NCBI RefSeq assembly: GCF_019668485.1 | Contig: NZ_AP024619.1 | Location: forward strand, 2,287,757-2,351,756 | Direction of reading: 5' to 3' | Origin: Gelria sp. Kuro-4 | GTDB taxonomy: Bacteria > Bacillota > DTU030 > DUMP01 | DNA length: 64,000 bases | Shown here: piece after piece, positions 49,644 to 58,207 of the stretch | Position numbering within the stretch: position 1 is the first letter of the stretch | Layout: every line of letters starts with the position of its first letter | Notes under the pieces: model-generated | Told to the model about the DNA's origin: nothing | Databases searched by the model: none | What the model saw: the letters and a program-made list of their open reading frames with translations, nothing else | Made by a program: the position numbers and the translations under genes

Positions 49644-50102
49644 CTAGGAAAGGATACGCGTCACCGCCCGGCCGGCGCGGCCCGGTGCCTGCTTGGCCAG
49701 ATCCATCAGGCAAATCACCTCGCCCCGGCAGCACGCGATCCCCTCCTCGTACGCCTCTGCGCCCGGGGGAACGCTTACGGCCGTAAGGGTGCAGAATTCC
49801 CGTGCCAGCCGCTCCGCTATGGCCGGTGTCTGGTCGCAGGCACCGGCACTTACCACCACCACTTCGAAATTGGGGCGTCCACGCGCGTCCAGGTAGTCCA
49901 GCCCCAGGAGCCAGCGCAGCACCCCCTCAATTTTGTCTTCATCATTGTGGGCAATGACCAGGATGCTGATGAAGGGCTTCTCGTCCTTGGCCCGCGTGCG
50001 CTCCCTCCAGCTGCGCCGCACGGCACCAATGAGAGCCAGGAGCCCGTACACCGCGAGCAGAATCAGGATGTACCGCGACAGGTCACTTCCGGCCCAGAGC
50101 AT
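49644..50102 (-). CDS. Short membrane-anchored family 2 glycosyltransferase-like protein
   Basis: 152 residues from the ATG at 50102. One TM helix (YILILLAVYGLLALIGAVRR), then PFISILVIAHNDEDKIEGVL and NFEVVVVSAGACDQTPAIAERLA, the first half of a GT-A fold. It stops at CLMDLAKQAPGRAGRAVTR, near where the metal-binding acidic motif would lie, so it lacks the acceptor half and probably is not a catalytically complete transferase. It may be a family of its own, as it sits beside degU. Confidence 0.7.
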   Translation of the reverse strand: MLWAGSDLSRYILILLAVYGLLALIGAVRRSWRERTRAKDEKPFISILVIAHNDEDKIEGVLRWLLGLDYLDARGRPNFEVVVVSAGACDQTPAIAERLAREFCTLTAVSVPPGAEAYEEGIACCRGEVICLMDLAKQAPGRAGRAVTRILS

Positions 50103-50162
50103 GCTTTCACCGCCCTTTCGCTGCATGCTATGCTCCGGGTGGAAGCCGCGTGCCTGTCACGC

Positions 50163-50816
50163 CTAGTTGATATCCACCAACCCGCGGCGAATGGCGTAGA
50201 GCGCCGCCTCGGTACGATCGTCCACTCCGATCTTGCGGAAGATGCTGGTAACGTGGTTTTTCACGGTCTTTTCACTGATGGCCAGGGCGGTGCCGATCTC
50301 CTTGTTGCTCTGCCCGTGGGCGATGAGGCGCAGCACCTCCTGCTCGCGGGCCGTAAGCCCGTCCACCGTGTCCTCCTCCTGCCCGCTGCTCAGGCGCGTA
50401 AACTCTCCCAGGAGTTTTTTCGCGGCCGGCGGCGAGATGTACGAATTGCCATCTTTCACCGCCCGGATGGCGCTCACCAGCCCCCCCGGTTCCACGTCCT
50501 TGAGGACGTAGCCTTCCGCCCCGGCACGCACCATCTCCAGCAGGTAGTCGCGGTCGTCGTGAATGGTGAGCGCCACCACGCCTGTGCCCGGGTATTTTTC
50601 CTTGATCTCCCGGGTAGCCTGCACGCCGCTTACGTCCGGCAGGTCCAGGTCCATCAGCACCACATCCGGGCGCACGCTCCCCACCGCGGCTACTGCATCC
50701 TTGGCGGTACCCGCTTCCCCGACGATCTCGATGTCCTCTTCAAGCTCCACTATCTTCTTAATACCGCTGCGCACCAGCGGGTGGTCGTCAACCACCAGCA
50801 CCCGTATTTTCCCCAC
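50163..50816 (-). CDS. degU: NarL/LuxR-family response regulator, DegU-like
   Basis: 217 residues. Receiver IRVLVVDDHPLVRSGIKKIV with phospho-Asp in DVVLMDLDLPDVSG. LuxR-type HTH DGLTAREQEVLRLIAHGQSNKEIGTALAISEKTVKNHVTSIFRKIGVDDRTEAALYAI. The kinase partner is encoded two genes upstream. In Bacillus this pair governs exoenzymes, motility and competence. Confidence 0.92.
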   Translation of the reverse strand: MGKIRVLVVDDHPLVRSGIKKIVELEEDIEIVGEAGTAKDAVAAVGSVRPDVVLMDLDLPDVSGVQATREIKEKYPGTGVVALTIHDDRDYLLEMVRAGAEGYVLKDVEPGGLVSAIRAVKDGNSYISPPAAKKLLGEFTRLSSGQEEDTVDGLTAREQEVLRLIAHGQSNKEIGTALAISEKTVKNHVTSIFRKIGVDDRTEAALYAIRRGLVDIN

Positions 50817-50886
50817 CTGCTAAACCCCTCCTCCAGGCCAACTTATTTCACCTTTATATACATATCGACGCCTAGGACCAGCTTTG

Positions 50887-51792
50887 TTACTTCTCTGCCA
50901 GGACCTTTGACCCGGCGGGCCGGCTTGGGGCCGGTGCCTGGGCAAAGACCACCGCCGCCAGCACCAGGGCCATGCCGGCGGTCTGCAAGAGGTCCAGCCG
51001 CTCGCCCAGGAGAACCAGCCCCAGAATCACGCCCACCACCGGTTCCACGCTGGCCACCACCGCCGCCCGGCCCACCTCCACCAGCCCCAGACCCGTGGTG
51101 TACGCCACCCAAGGCACCAGGCTCCCCCAGAGGCCCAAAGACAGGGCCGGACCCCAGAAGGCCGGTCCGTGCGCATGTTGCACCAGGGCCAGCGGCCGGT
51201 GAAGCAGCGTCAAGAACAAGGTGCCGAACAGGGTGCAGTACAAAACCGTGGTTTCGGCCGGATAGCGCGCGCGGGCCTTTTTGCCGAAGATGCCGTACAA
51301 GCCGTAGGTGACGCCTGCACCGAGGCCGGCCAGCACCCCTGCAAGGTTGAGCCGGAGCGCCGTCAGGTTGTAGCCGCGCGCCACCAAAAAACACCCGGCC
51401 AGGGAAAGAGCCACAGCGAACGCCTTACCCGGGCTGAGAGGCTCGGCGAAGGCCAGGCGGGCAAAGAGCGTGGCAAAGGCAGGCGCGGTATAAAGGAGGA
51501 TAACGGCCGTGGTAACCCCTGCCTTATCGACGGCCGTGAAATAGAGGATGTTATAAAGTGCACCGTTAACCAGGCCGAAGGCGGCAAAAAGTTTAAGGTC
51601 TTCCCGGGCCAGGCGCGGCCAGCCCCCCTGCCGGCAAAGGACCAGGGGAACCAGTCCCAGCAGCGACACCACCCCCCGCAGCCAGGAAACATCGAGCGGG
51701 CTCAAGCCCAGGTCAAGCAACCGGCGGGCGAAGACGCCGATGCTTCCCCAAGCCGTCCCGGCGAGGAGAATCCAAGCGTAGCCCTTATTCAC
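50887..51792 (-). CDS. EamA (DMT superfamily) transporter
   Basis: 301 residues with about ten hydrophobic helices and two EamA repeats: YAWILLAGTAWGSIGVFARR ... VTTAVILLYTAPAFATLFARLAF and LGAGVTYGLYGIFGKKAR ... VEPVVGVILGLVLLGERLDLLQTAGMALVLAAV. Members export amino acids or metabolites. The gene overlaps the degS stop by 8 nt and thus lies inside the degS-degU unit. Confidence 0.9.
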   Translation of the reverse strand: MNKGYAWILLAGTAWGSIGVFARRLLDLGLSPLDVSWLRGVVSLLGLVPLVLCRQGGWPRLAREDLKLFAAFGLVNGALYNILYFTAVDKAGVTTAVILLYTAPAFATLFARLAFAEPLSPGKAFAVALSLAGCFLVARGYNLTALRLNLAGVLAGLGAGVTYGLYGIFGKKARARYPAETTVLYCTLFGTLFLTLLHRPLALVQHAHGPAFWGPALSLGLWGSLVPWVAYTTGLGLVEVGRAAVVASVEPVVGVILGLVLLGERLDLLQTAGMALVLAAVVFAQAPAPSRPAGSKVLAEK

Positions 51793-52963
51793 CCGCTTTA
51801 CCCCCTTCGGCCGCCGCCTCCCCCAACGGCAGGTGCAGCTCCACGCGCGTGCCCCTGCCGGGGGTGCTCTTTATGCGCAGGGCAGCGCCGATGAGCTCCG
51901 CCCGCTCCCGCATCCCCAAAAGCCCCAGGTGCTCGCCGCCAGCGGCTTTCGCCACCCCCTTCTCCGGCACAAAGCCCTTGCCGTTGTCCACCACCCGCAC
52001 GGCCAGGAAGGCCGGGTTGAACTCGATCCGCACCTGCGCCTGGGTCGCCTCGGCGTGCTTGACCACGTTGTTCAGGGCCTCCTGGATAATGCGAAAGACG
52101 CAGCTCAACATGGTGGCTTCCAGCTGCTGCTCTTCGCCGTGCACCGTCACGGTTATGCTGAGGCCCGTACGCTCCTCAACCTGGACGGCCAGATTGTCCA
52201 CCGCCGCCTTAAGCCCCAGGTTGTCCAAGGCAGGTGGCCGCAGGTTAAAGATGACATCGCGCGTCTCCCGGAGACCGCTGCGGATGATCTTTTCCACCGT
52301 TTCCAGCTCGCTCCGCGCCTTGTCGATATCCTCTTCCAGCAGGCGCTGCGTCACCTGTAGTTCGAGCAGGGCGCTGGCCAGCTGCTGCGCCAGGCCGTCG
52401 TGCAGATCGCGGGCCACCCGCCGCCGCTCCTCTTCCTGGGCCTGAATAACCCGCACGGCGATTTCGCGTTTCTCCTGCACCGTCGCCAGGGTTTGGGAGA
52501 GCTGCTGGATGTTGCCGCTCAGGTAGTCGATGGCCACGCCCACCTGGGCCGTCAACGCCTCCGAGCGGCTGAGCAGGCGGGTTACGTTGCGCAGGTTGCG
52601 CTCGATCTCATCGCGCTGGGCCCGCAGGGCCTTTTCTTTTTCCGTGAGCAAAATAAGGCGCACCTGGACATCGCGGGCGCGCTCGTAGGCGCGGCGGATG
52701 TCCTCCTCGCCGTACTGGCTGAAGTCGCGGCTCACCCGCATCAGCTCCATGCGGGAGCGCTGTTCTTCACTCCGGGCGGCGTCCACCGCTTCAATAACGT
52801 CCAGGGTTTCGCCCTTGACCCGTTCCAGCTCCCGCTTCAGCCGGGCCACCTCGGCCCGCGCCTCGTCGGCGATGGCGCTGATCTGTTTCTGGCTTTCCTT
52901 GATGGTATCGACGGTCTGGTGGAGAATCTCCTCCAGGCGGGCCAGGTCGGCGTTAACCTCCAT
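51785..52963 (-). CDS. degS: Cytoplasmic sensor histidine kinase, DegS-like
   Basis: 392 residues. A long coiled-coil N-terminal half (ADEARAEVARLKRELERVKG; ERNLRNVTRLLSRSEALTAQ), then HisKA_3 VRVIQAQEEERRRVARDLHD GLAQQLASALLELQV with phospho-His, and HATPase IIQEALNNVVKHAEATQ, VVDNGKGF and GLLGMRERAELIGA. No membrane segment, as for DegS. It probably phosphorylates the DegU-like regulator at 50163-50816. Confidence 0.92.
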   Translation of the reverse strand: MEVNADLARLEEILHQTVDTIKESQKQISAIADEARAEVARLKRELERVKGETLDVIEAVDAARSEEQRSRMELMRVSRDFSQYGEEDIRRAYERARDVQVRLILLTEKEKALRAQRDEIERNLRNVTRLLSRSEALTAQVGVAIDYLSGNIQQLSQTLATVQEKREIAVRVIQAQEEERRRVARDLHDGLAQQLASALLELQVTQRLLEEDIDKARSELETVEKIIRSGLRETRDVIFNLRPPALDNLGLKAAVDNLAVQVEERTGLSITVTVHGEEQQLEATMLSCVFRIIQEALNNVVKHAEATQAQVRIEFNPAFLAVRVVDNGKGFVPEKGVAKAAGGEHLGLLGMRERAELIGAALRIKSTPGRGTRVELHLPLGEAAAEGGKAGE

Positions 52964-53043
52964 GCCTTTTTCACCCCGGCTTACAGTATTCGACTTCCCG
53001 GCCCTGCCTTCCTGCCAAATCTTGAGAGCTTTATCCCGGAGTA

Positions 53044-53058
53044 GAAAAAAGCCTCCGC

Positions 53059-53069
<11 letters not shown>
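53044..53069 (-). terminator. Terminator of metK
   Basis: Minus strand CCTCCGCTGAGCGGAGG followed by CTTTTTTC. The metK stop codon lies in the loop. Confidence 0.9.
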
Positions 53070-54252
<1,183 letters not shown>

Positions 54253-54271
54253 GAAAAGTCCTCCCTTCAAT

Positions 54272-54418
54272 CAAAAAGGCCGCCTCAATTTGGAAGCGGC
54301 CTGGGCACTCCTATCTTCCAGAATTGACATTCTGCAGGAATTGGCACATCACCAGGACACCCCCTGGCACGCTGCCGGGTTTCATCGGGCCCGTCCCTCC
54401 ACCTCTCTGGATAAGAGT
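54272..54418 (-). ncRNA. SAM-I (S-box) riboswitch with terminator, upstream of metK
   Basis: Minus strand CTCTTATCCAGAGAGGTGGA GGGACGGGCCCGATGAAACCCGGCAGC, then GTGCCA...GGTGCCAATTCC, as in S-box leaders. The expression platform is a terminator GGCCGCTTCCAAATTGAGGC GGCCTTTTTG at 54302-54272. SAM binding should favour termination. Confidence 0.95.
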
Positions 54419-54447
54419 TTTATTCACTTGTCCAGCTTTTCGTTCCG

Positions 54448-54476
54448 ATACTAGCATATCCAGCCACGGGTGTCAA
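54448..54476 (-). promoter_or_regulatory. Sigma-A promoter of the S-box-metK transcript
   Basis: Minus strand TTGACA (54476-54471), 17 nt, TAGTAT (54453-54448), about 30 nt before the aptamer. Confidence 0.85.
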
Positions 54477-54555
54477 TAGTCCGTGCCGGCCGGAGCGTTT
54501 GGACCGCCGCACCGCCGGGGTGAACTGCCTCGGCATGGAGCAAGGCCCCGGCGGT

Positions 54556-54936
54556 TCAGCCTTCATGCCCGGTGTCGGGGGAGCGGTCCTTGACAGCGTG
54601 CAGGAAGTTCGCCAGGTGCTGTACACCCTCCGGCGGCAGGTCCGCCAAGAGGGTGACCAGGTTTCTCAGTTCCGGGCGGCGGAGAAAAAGATTCACCACG
54701 TCCTTCAGCTCCGGCGGGATGCACTCGGTGACTTCCGCCGGGGAAAGCACCAGGTAAGCCACCGGCACCCCGTAGAGCTGTGCCAGCCTGCGCGCGTTTT
54801 GCAGGGAGGGTTTCTTCTCACCCCGCTCGTACGCGGAGACGAGGCTGAAGCGAATCCCCGTGCGGCGCTCCACATCGTAGATGCTCATGTTGCGGGCTTT
54901 GCGCCAGGCCCGCAGGGTAGCTCCTAATTCTTGCAT
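54556..54936 (-). CDS. XRE-family helix-turn-helix regulator
   Basis: 126 residues from the ATG at 54936. HTH_3 domain LGATLRAWRKARNMSIYDVE RRTGIRFSLVSAYERGEKKPSLQNARRLAQLYGVPVAYLVL, then an acidic helical C-terminal region with LKDVVNLFLRRPELRNLVTLLADLPPEGVQHLANFL. It resembles SinR/Xre-type regulators. The divergent HD-GYP gene has its own promoter in the shared gap. Confidence 0.9.
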   Translation of the reverse strand: MQELGATLRAWRKARNMSIYDVERRTGIRFSLVSAYERGEKKPSLQNARRLAQLYGVPVAYLVLSPAEVTECIPPELKDVVNLFLRRPELRNLVTLLADLPPEGVQHLANFLHAVKDRSPDTGHEG

Positions 54937-55092
54937 CGAATATGCCCCCACTTACAGGTATTGCCTCTACTTTTCGCCCCAGCGGCGCATAGGGCCTATG
55001 CACTGCAGGTAGATATATGTATCCTTGCTGAGCATAAGGGAGCAATTGCCGCCTAGGTCCGCATAAACAGGCAAAACTGCTGTTACTTGCTT

Positions 55093-55121
55093 TTGGCAGT
55101 CGTCGATTCGAATGCTATAAT
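55093..55121 (+). promoter_or_regulatory. Sigma-A promoter of the second HD-GYP gene
   Basis: TTGGCA (55093-55098), 17 nt, TATAAT (55116-55121), about 65 nt before the TTG start. The rest of 54937-55185 shows no other feature. Confidence 0.75.
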
Positions 55122-55185
55122 GCGATTTAGACTTACATGATTCGGCCCTGATCGACTTCCGTTGTAGAAACGAGGCAGATCGGCA

Positions 55186-55893
55186 TTGGACTTCTTCTTC
55201 CAACTTTTGGCGCAGCTGGAAGACGCACTCCCAGACGTTCACCGACACTCTTTGAACACGGCTAAGCTTGCACTGAAAGCTGGTAAATATATGCGCCTGG
55301 ACGCTGCCGCCCTGGAAAGCCTGGTCACGGCGGCTTTCTTGCATGACGTGGGGAAGCTGCGGATTGCGCCGGCGGTTCTACATAAGCCCGGCCGCCTCGC
55401 TGCCGCAGAGTGGCAGGAGATGGTAAAGCACCCCCGGTACGGCCTGGAAATGCTGGCCGGTCTGCACCCGCCTGAGCGCCTGGCGGCCGGCGTGCTCTAC
55501 CACCATGAGTGGTGGAACGGCGAAGGTTACTTTGGGCTCCGCGGGGCAGGCATACCGCCGGCGGCGCGGCTCCTCGCCCTGTGTGACAGCTGGGACGCCA
55601 TGACGTCGCCCCGCGTTTACCAACCTACTAAAACCCGGCAGGAGGCACGCCAGGAACTCGAGCGGATGCGCGGCCGCCAGTTTGACCCGGCGCTGGTCCC
55701 TCTCTTTCTCCGCATGCTGCAGGAAGAGCAGTCGCGCAGCCCGGCCGAAAGTCTGAGGGACGCCAGCGAGTGGCTCGCGCGCTGTTTCCAGATGTACCGC
55801 AATTTTCACAACCCGGTGGTGTACGCAGCCAGCCTCTTGATCGACGACTTGGTGCTCTGCGATGTGGTTGCCCAATGCGCCATTACCCGTTGA
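55186..55893 (+). CDS. HD-GYP-type protein with a C-terminal segment resembling Spo0E
   Basis: 235 residues from a TTG start; the ribosome site (GAGG) is weak and the start uncertain. HD core: HRHSLNTAKLALKAGKYMRL, FLHDVGKLRIAPAVLHKPGRL, YHHEWWNGEGYFGLRGAGIPPAARLLALCDSWDAMTSPRVY. The GYP loop is GYF, but the HD metal ligands remain. The last 30 residues (MYRNFHNPVVYAASLLIDDL VLCDV) resemble the Spo0E phosphatase motif, where NxxxPxVxxxSxxLDxL is typical. That suggests a link between c-di-GMP and sporulation, a tentative call. Confidence 0.8.
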   Translation: MDFFFQLLAQLEDALPDVHRHSLNTAKLALKAGKYMRLDAAALESLVTAAFLHDVGKLRIAPAVLHKPGRLAAAEWQEMVKHPRYGLEMLAGLHPPERLAAGVLYHHEWWNGEGYFGLRGAGIPPAARLLALCDSWDAMTSPRVYQPTKTRQEARQELERMRGRQFDPALVPLFLRMLQEEQSRSPAESLRDASEWLARCFQMYRNFHNPVVYAASLLIDDLVLCDVVAQCAITR

Positions 55894-55924
55894 AAGTCGG
55901 AACCACCGAAGGGGGGTGTACCGG

Positions 55925-56068
55925 ATGGCCCAGGAAGAAGCCCGTACCGATCCGGACAGAGCAATCGTTGTCGGAACCAAGGACGATGCGCCTGAGAAGG
56001 ACCTCTTAACCGAAGCCGAAATCCGTGCCCTGCTCAGGAGCCTGGAAAACGGCCGGGGGAGTAAGTAA
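55925..56068 (+). CDS. Small hypothetical protein
   Basis: 47 residues, ATG preceded by AAGGGGGGTG, 31 nt after the HD-GYP stop. Charged and without a membrane segment; the C-terminal helix is LTEAEIRALLRSLENGRG. No family recognised. Probably cotranscribed with the HD-GYP gene. Confidence 0.6.
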   Translation: MAQEEARTDPDRAIVVGTKDDAPEKDLLTEAEIRALLRSLENGRGSK

Positions 56069-56223
56069 TAGTTTATTTAATCAGTACAAACGAAAGATTC
56101 TGATCCAGGTGCGGACGGCGGAGAAAGGAGCAGAGCGGCGCAGCCGCCGGCCGCCGGCGACCCGCCGCAAAAAATGACCGGCGTGCAGTGGCTCCGGCAG
56201 CAGACGAGGTCCAACGAAGCAAA

Positions 56224-56250
56224 CAGTCCCCCACCGCTGTGGTGGGGGAC
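56224..56250. terminator. Hairpin downstream of the convergent ComK-like and small ORF genes
   Basis: AGTCCCCCAC / GTGGGGGACT 10-bp perfect stem. T tracts on either side are weak. The 56069-56290 gap has nothing else I can support. Confidence 0.55.
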
Positions 56251-56290
56251 TCTCTCTATGGGCCGCCGGCAGCCGGTTGTACGAAGGCTT

Positions 56291-56866
56291 CTAGAAGAGA
56301 TAATGCGCGCTCAGCTCGCGCAGGAAGGCGCCCAGGCGCTCGCTCAGGCGAAGCTCCTCCGCGGGCGGCTTCCAGCCGTGTCGGCTGAGGTAGCGCTCCT
56401 CCACCAGGCGGGCGGCGCTCAGGTGCTCCAGAACGACGCGCCGGCGGGACAAGGCGGGTACCTCCACCCCGGAAAAGAGAACGACACGGCTCCGAAAGGG
56501 CCCTGGCTCGGCGGCGCGCACCTCCTTGACCTCGTGGTAAGAGATGTAGCCCAGGGAGGCGTCGCCACGGCACCGCGGCCGGCGCAGGCGCAGCGGCACC
56601 AGGATCAGGCGCGGGCAAAGCGGCAGCGGCACGCTGCTCGAACGCTCCAGGAGCGCGCCGTAGATGCGCCGCACCGCCACCAGGTCCACCCCGTAAAGGT
56701 GGGCCAGCTCGGTCCGCACCGCCCGGATGCGCCGCGGCTGCCAAAGCCTTTCTCCCGAACGCAGGATGATCTCGGTGCCGTCGCCGGCGCCGTCGCAATA
56801 AAGTGGCCGCAGGGCCGCCACCTCCGCCCGGACTGCTTCCAACTTCAGCTGCTCCCGCTCTCCCAC
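56291..56866 (-). CDS. Possible ComK-like competence regulator
   Basis: 191 residues from a GTG, seven bases after AAGGGAGGAG. The central stretch SSSVPLPLCPRLILVPLRLR RPRCRGDASLGYISYHEVKEV ... VVLFSGVEVPALSRRRVVLEHLSAARLV resembles the ComK fold, where a conserved Pro-rich strand, GYI/WI helix and V-x-F-x(2)-G hairpin occur. Sequence identity is low and ComK is rare in Clostridia, so this is a resemblance only. The protein is Arg-rich. A strong promoter precedes it. Confidence 0.45.
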   Translation of the reverse strand: MGEREQLKLEAVRAEVAALRPLYCDGAGDGTEIILRSGERLWQPRRIRAVRTELAHLYGVDLVAVRRIYGALLERSSSVPLPLCPRLILVPLRLRRPRCRGDASLGYISYHEVKEVRAAEPGPFRSRVVLFSGVEVPALSRRRVVLEHLSAARLVEERYLSRHGWKPPAEELRLSERLGAFLRELSAHYLF

Positions 56867-56932
56867 GGAAACTCCTCCCTTCCCTCGACCTTACTGAGTA
56901 GAAGCAACTGAGCCATTCTTCGGCTTGTTTTC

Positions 56933-56962
56933 ATTATATTCCCAAACACATGTTCGTGTCAA
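56933..56962 (-). promoter_or_regulatory. Sigma-A promoter of the ComK-like gene
   Basis: Minus strand TTGACA (56962-56957), 18 nt, TATAAT (56938-56933): perfect boxes with one extra spacer base. Confidence 0.85.
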
Positions 56963-57054
56963 GAAACGCAGCGGCCGCCTCGGCCACCGGCTTCTTGCCC
57001 CCGGCGCTGCAGTATGGTAAACTTCGGCTGAACCGGTAAGGAAGGAGAAGGCAC

Positions 57055-57504
57055 ATGAAAGCTCATACCGTCGTCCGCATCGCCCTCATCGCCGCGCTCT
57101 ACGCGGCCCTCACCTACGCGCTGCAGGCCGTAAGCTTCATGCCGACGCAGTTCCGGGCGGCCGAGGCCCTGACGGTGCTCCCCATCATCTATCCGGAGGC
57201 CGTCTGGGGTGTTTTCCTCGGCTGCCTCTTGGCAAACCTCATGAGCCCGGCCGGGCTCATCGACGTGGTGGTGGGCAGCCTGACCACCCTGCTCGCCGCC
57301 TGGGTAACCTACCGCTTTCGCCACAGCGTCATTGCCTACCTTGCACCGGTGGTCTTGAACGCCTTCATCATCAGCGCTTACCTGCATGTTTTGGCCCGCC
57401 TGCCGTACTGGGCCACAGCGCTCAGCATCGGCGCCAGTGAAGCGCTGGTGGTGTTCGGGCTCGGCTGCCCGCTCATCTGGTATCTGAAAAGAAAAAAGAG
57501 CTAG
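57055..57504 (+). CDS. queT: QueT family queuosine precursor transporter (ECF S component)
   Basis: 149 residues with five or six TM helices: VVRIALIAALYAALTYALQA VSFMPTQFRAAEALTVLPIIYPEAVWGVFLGCLLANL, then SVIAYLAPVVLNAFIISAYLH and IGASEALVVFGLGCPLIWYL. RAAEALTVLP is a QueT family feature. It imports a preQ1-type precursor with a shared ECF energising module, not encoded here. No preQ1 riboswitch is visible in the 188-nt gap upstream, where the GTAAGGAAGGAGAA ribosome site is strong. Confidence 0.92.
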   Translation: MKAHTVVRIALIAALYAALTYALQAVSFMPTQFRAAEALTVLPIIYPEAVWGVFLGCLLANLMSPAGLIDVVVGSLTTLLAAWVTYRFRHSVIAYLAPVVLNAFIISAYLHVLARLPYWATALSIGASEALVVFGLGCPLIWYLKRKKS

Positions 57505-57532
57505 CAGGTCCGCTGTGCGCCGGAAACAAAGA

Positions 57533-57571
57533 GGGCAGGAAACCGAGCAGGCTTCCTGCCCTTCTTTTTTT
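57533..57571 (+). terminator. Rho-independent terminator of queT
   Basis: GGGCAGGAA / TTCCTGCCC stem with TTCTTTTTTT. Confidence 0.92.
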
Positions 57572-57652
57572 ACGGCGGCTGTCAGCGGCGCGGCGGCCGA
57601 ATAGATATGTAGCGTAAGGCCCCTCGAGCACAGGAAACGAGGAGGGATGAAC

Positions 57653-58207
57653 ATGCCTGCGCAGCGTTGGACCATCCAGCCCGGCGACACCCTGTACCAA
57701 ATCGCCTTCAAGACCGGCGTGCCGCTCTCGGAACTGCTCGCGGCCAACCCCGGCGTCGACCCGTGGAACCTTAAGGTGGGCAGCGTGCTCACCGTGCCTG
57801 CCGGCGCCGACAACCCGGATGACCAGCACCCCTGGCCCGGCGGCGTGTACTGGGTGGTCGCCCCGGGGGACACCCTGTACAGCATCGCCCAAGCCACCGG
57901 CACCTACCTGGAAGACATCCTCGCCGCCAACCCGGGTCTTGACCCGAACAACCTCCAGGTGGGCCAGCGGATCTCATTACCGTCCCCGCCCATTGTCCCG
58001 CCTGAGGTCCCGCCCTGTCCCAGCGGCATTTACTGGGTGGTGGAGCCGGGCGACACCCTGTACAAAATCGCCCGGGCCACCGGCTTCACCGTGGAGGAGA
58101 TCCTGGCCGTGAACCCGGGGCTCGACCCGCAGAACCTGCGCCCGCGCACCAACATCTGCCTGCCTCGGGGTGGGCTCTTACGCCAGGGCATAAAGGGCAA
58201 TCCCTAG
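57653..58207 (+). CDS. Triple LysM-domain protein without signal peptide (spore-coat type)
   Basis: 184 residues from the ATG at 57653, seven bases after AGGAGG; the upstream in-frame ATG at 57647 is too close to that site. Three LysM domains: TIQPGDTLYQIAFKTGVPLS ELLAANPGVDPWNLKVGSVLTVP, then two more with VVAPGDTLYSIAQATGTYLEDILAANPGL and VVEPGDTLYKIARATGFTVEEILAVNPGL. LysM binds N-acetylglucosamine polymers. Lack of a signal peptide fits spore proteins such as SafA that assemble at the forespore. Its last 30 nt overlap the convergent DUF401 gene. Confidence 0.9.
   Translation: MPAQRWTIQPGDTLYQIAFKTGVPLSELLAANPGVDPWNLKVGSVLTVPAGADNPDDQHPWPGGVYWVVAPGDTLYSIAQATGTYLEDILAANPGLDPNNLQVGQRISLPSPPIVPPEVPPCPSGIYWVVEPGDTLYKIARATGFTVEEILAVNPGLDPQNLRPRTNICLPRGGLLRQGIKGNP

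Noticed and set aside
49947-51311. 454-codon plus-strand frame
   Set aside because: Antisense to degU and the EamA gene; C-terminal part is low-complexity Pro/Arg.
56867-57054. preQ1 riboswitch upstream of queT
   Set aside because: Looked for the short AGAGGTTCTAGC-type aptamer and A-rich tail; nothing similar is present.
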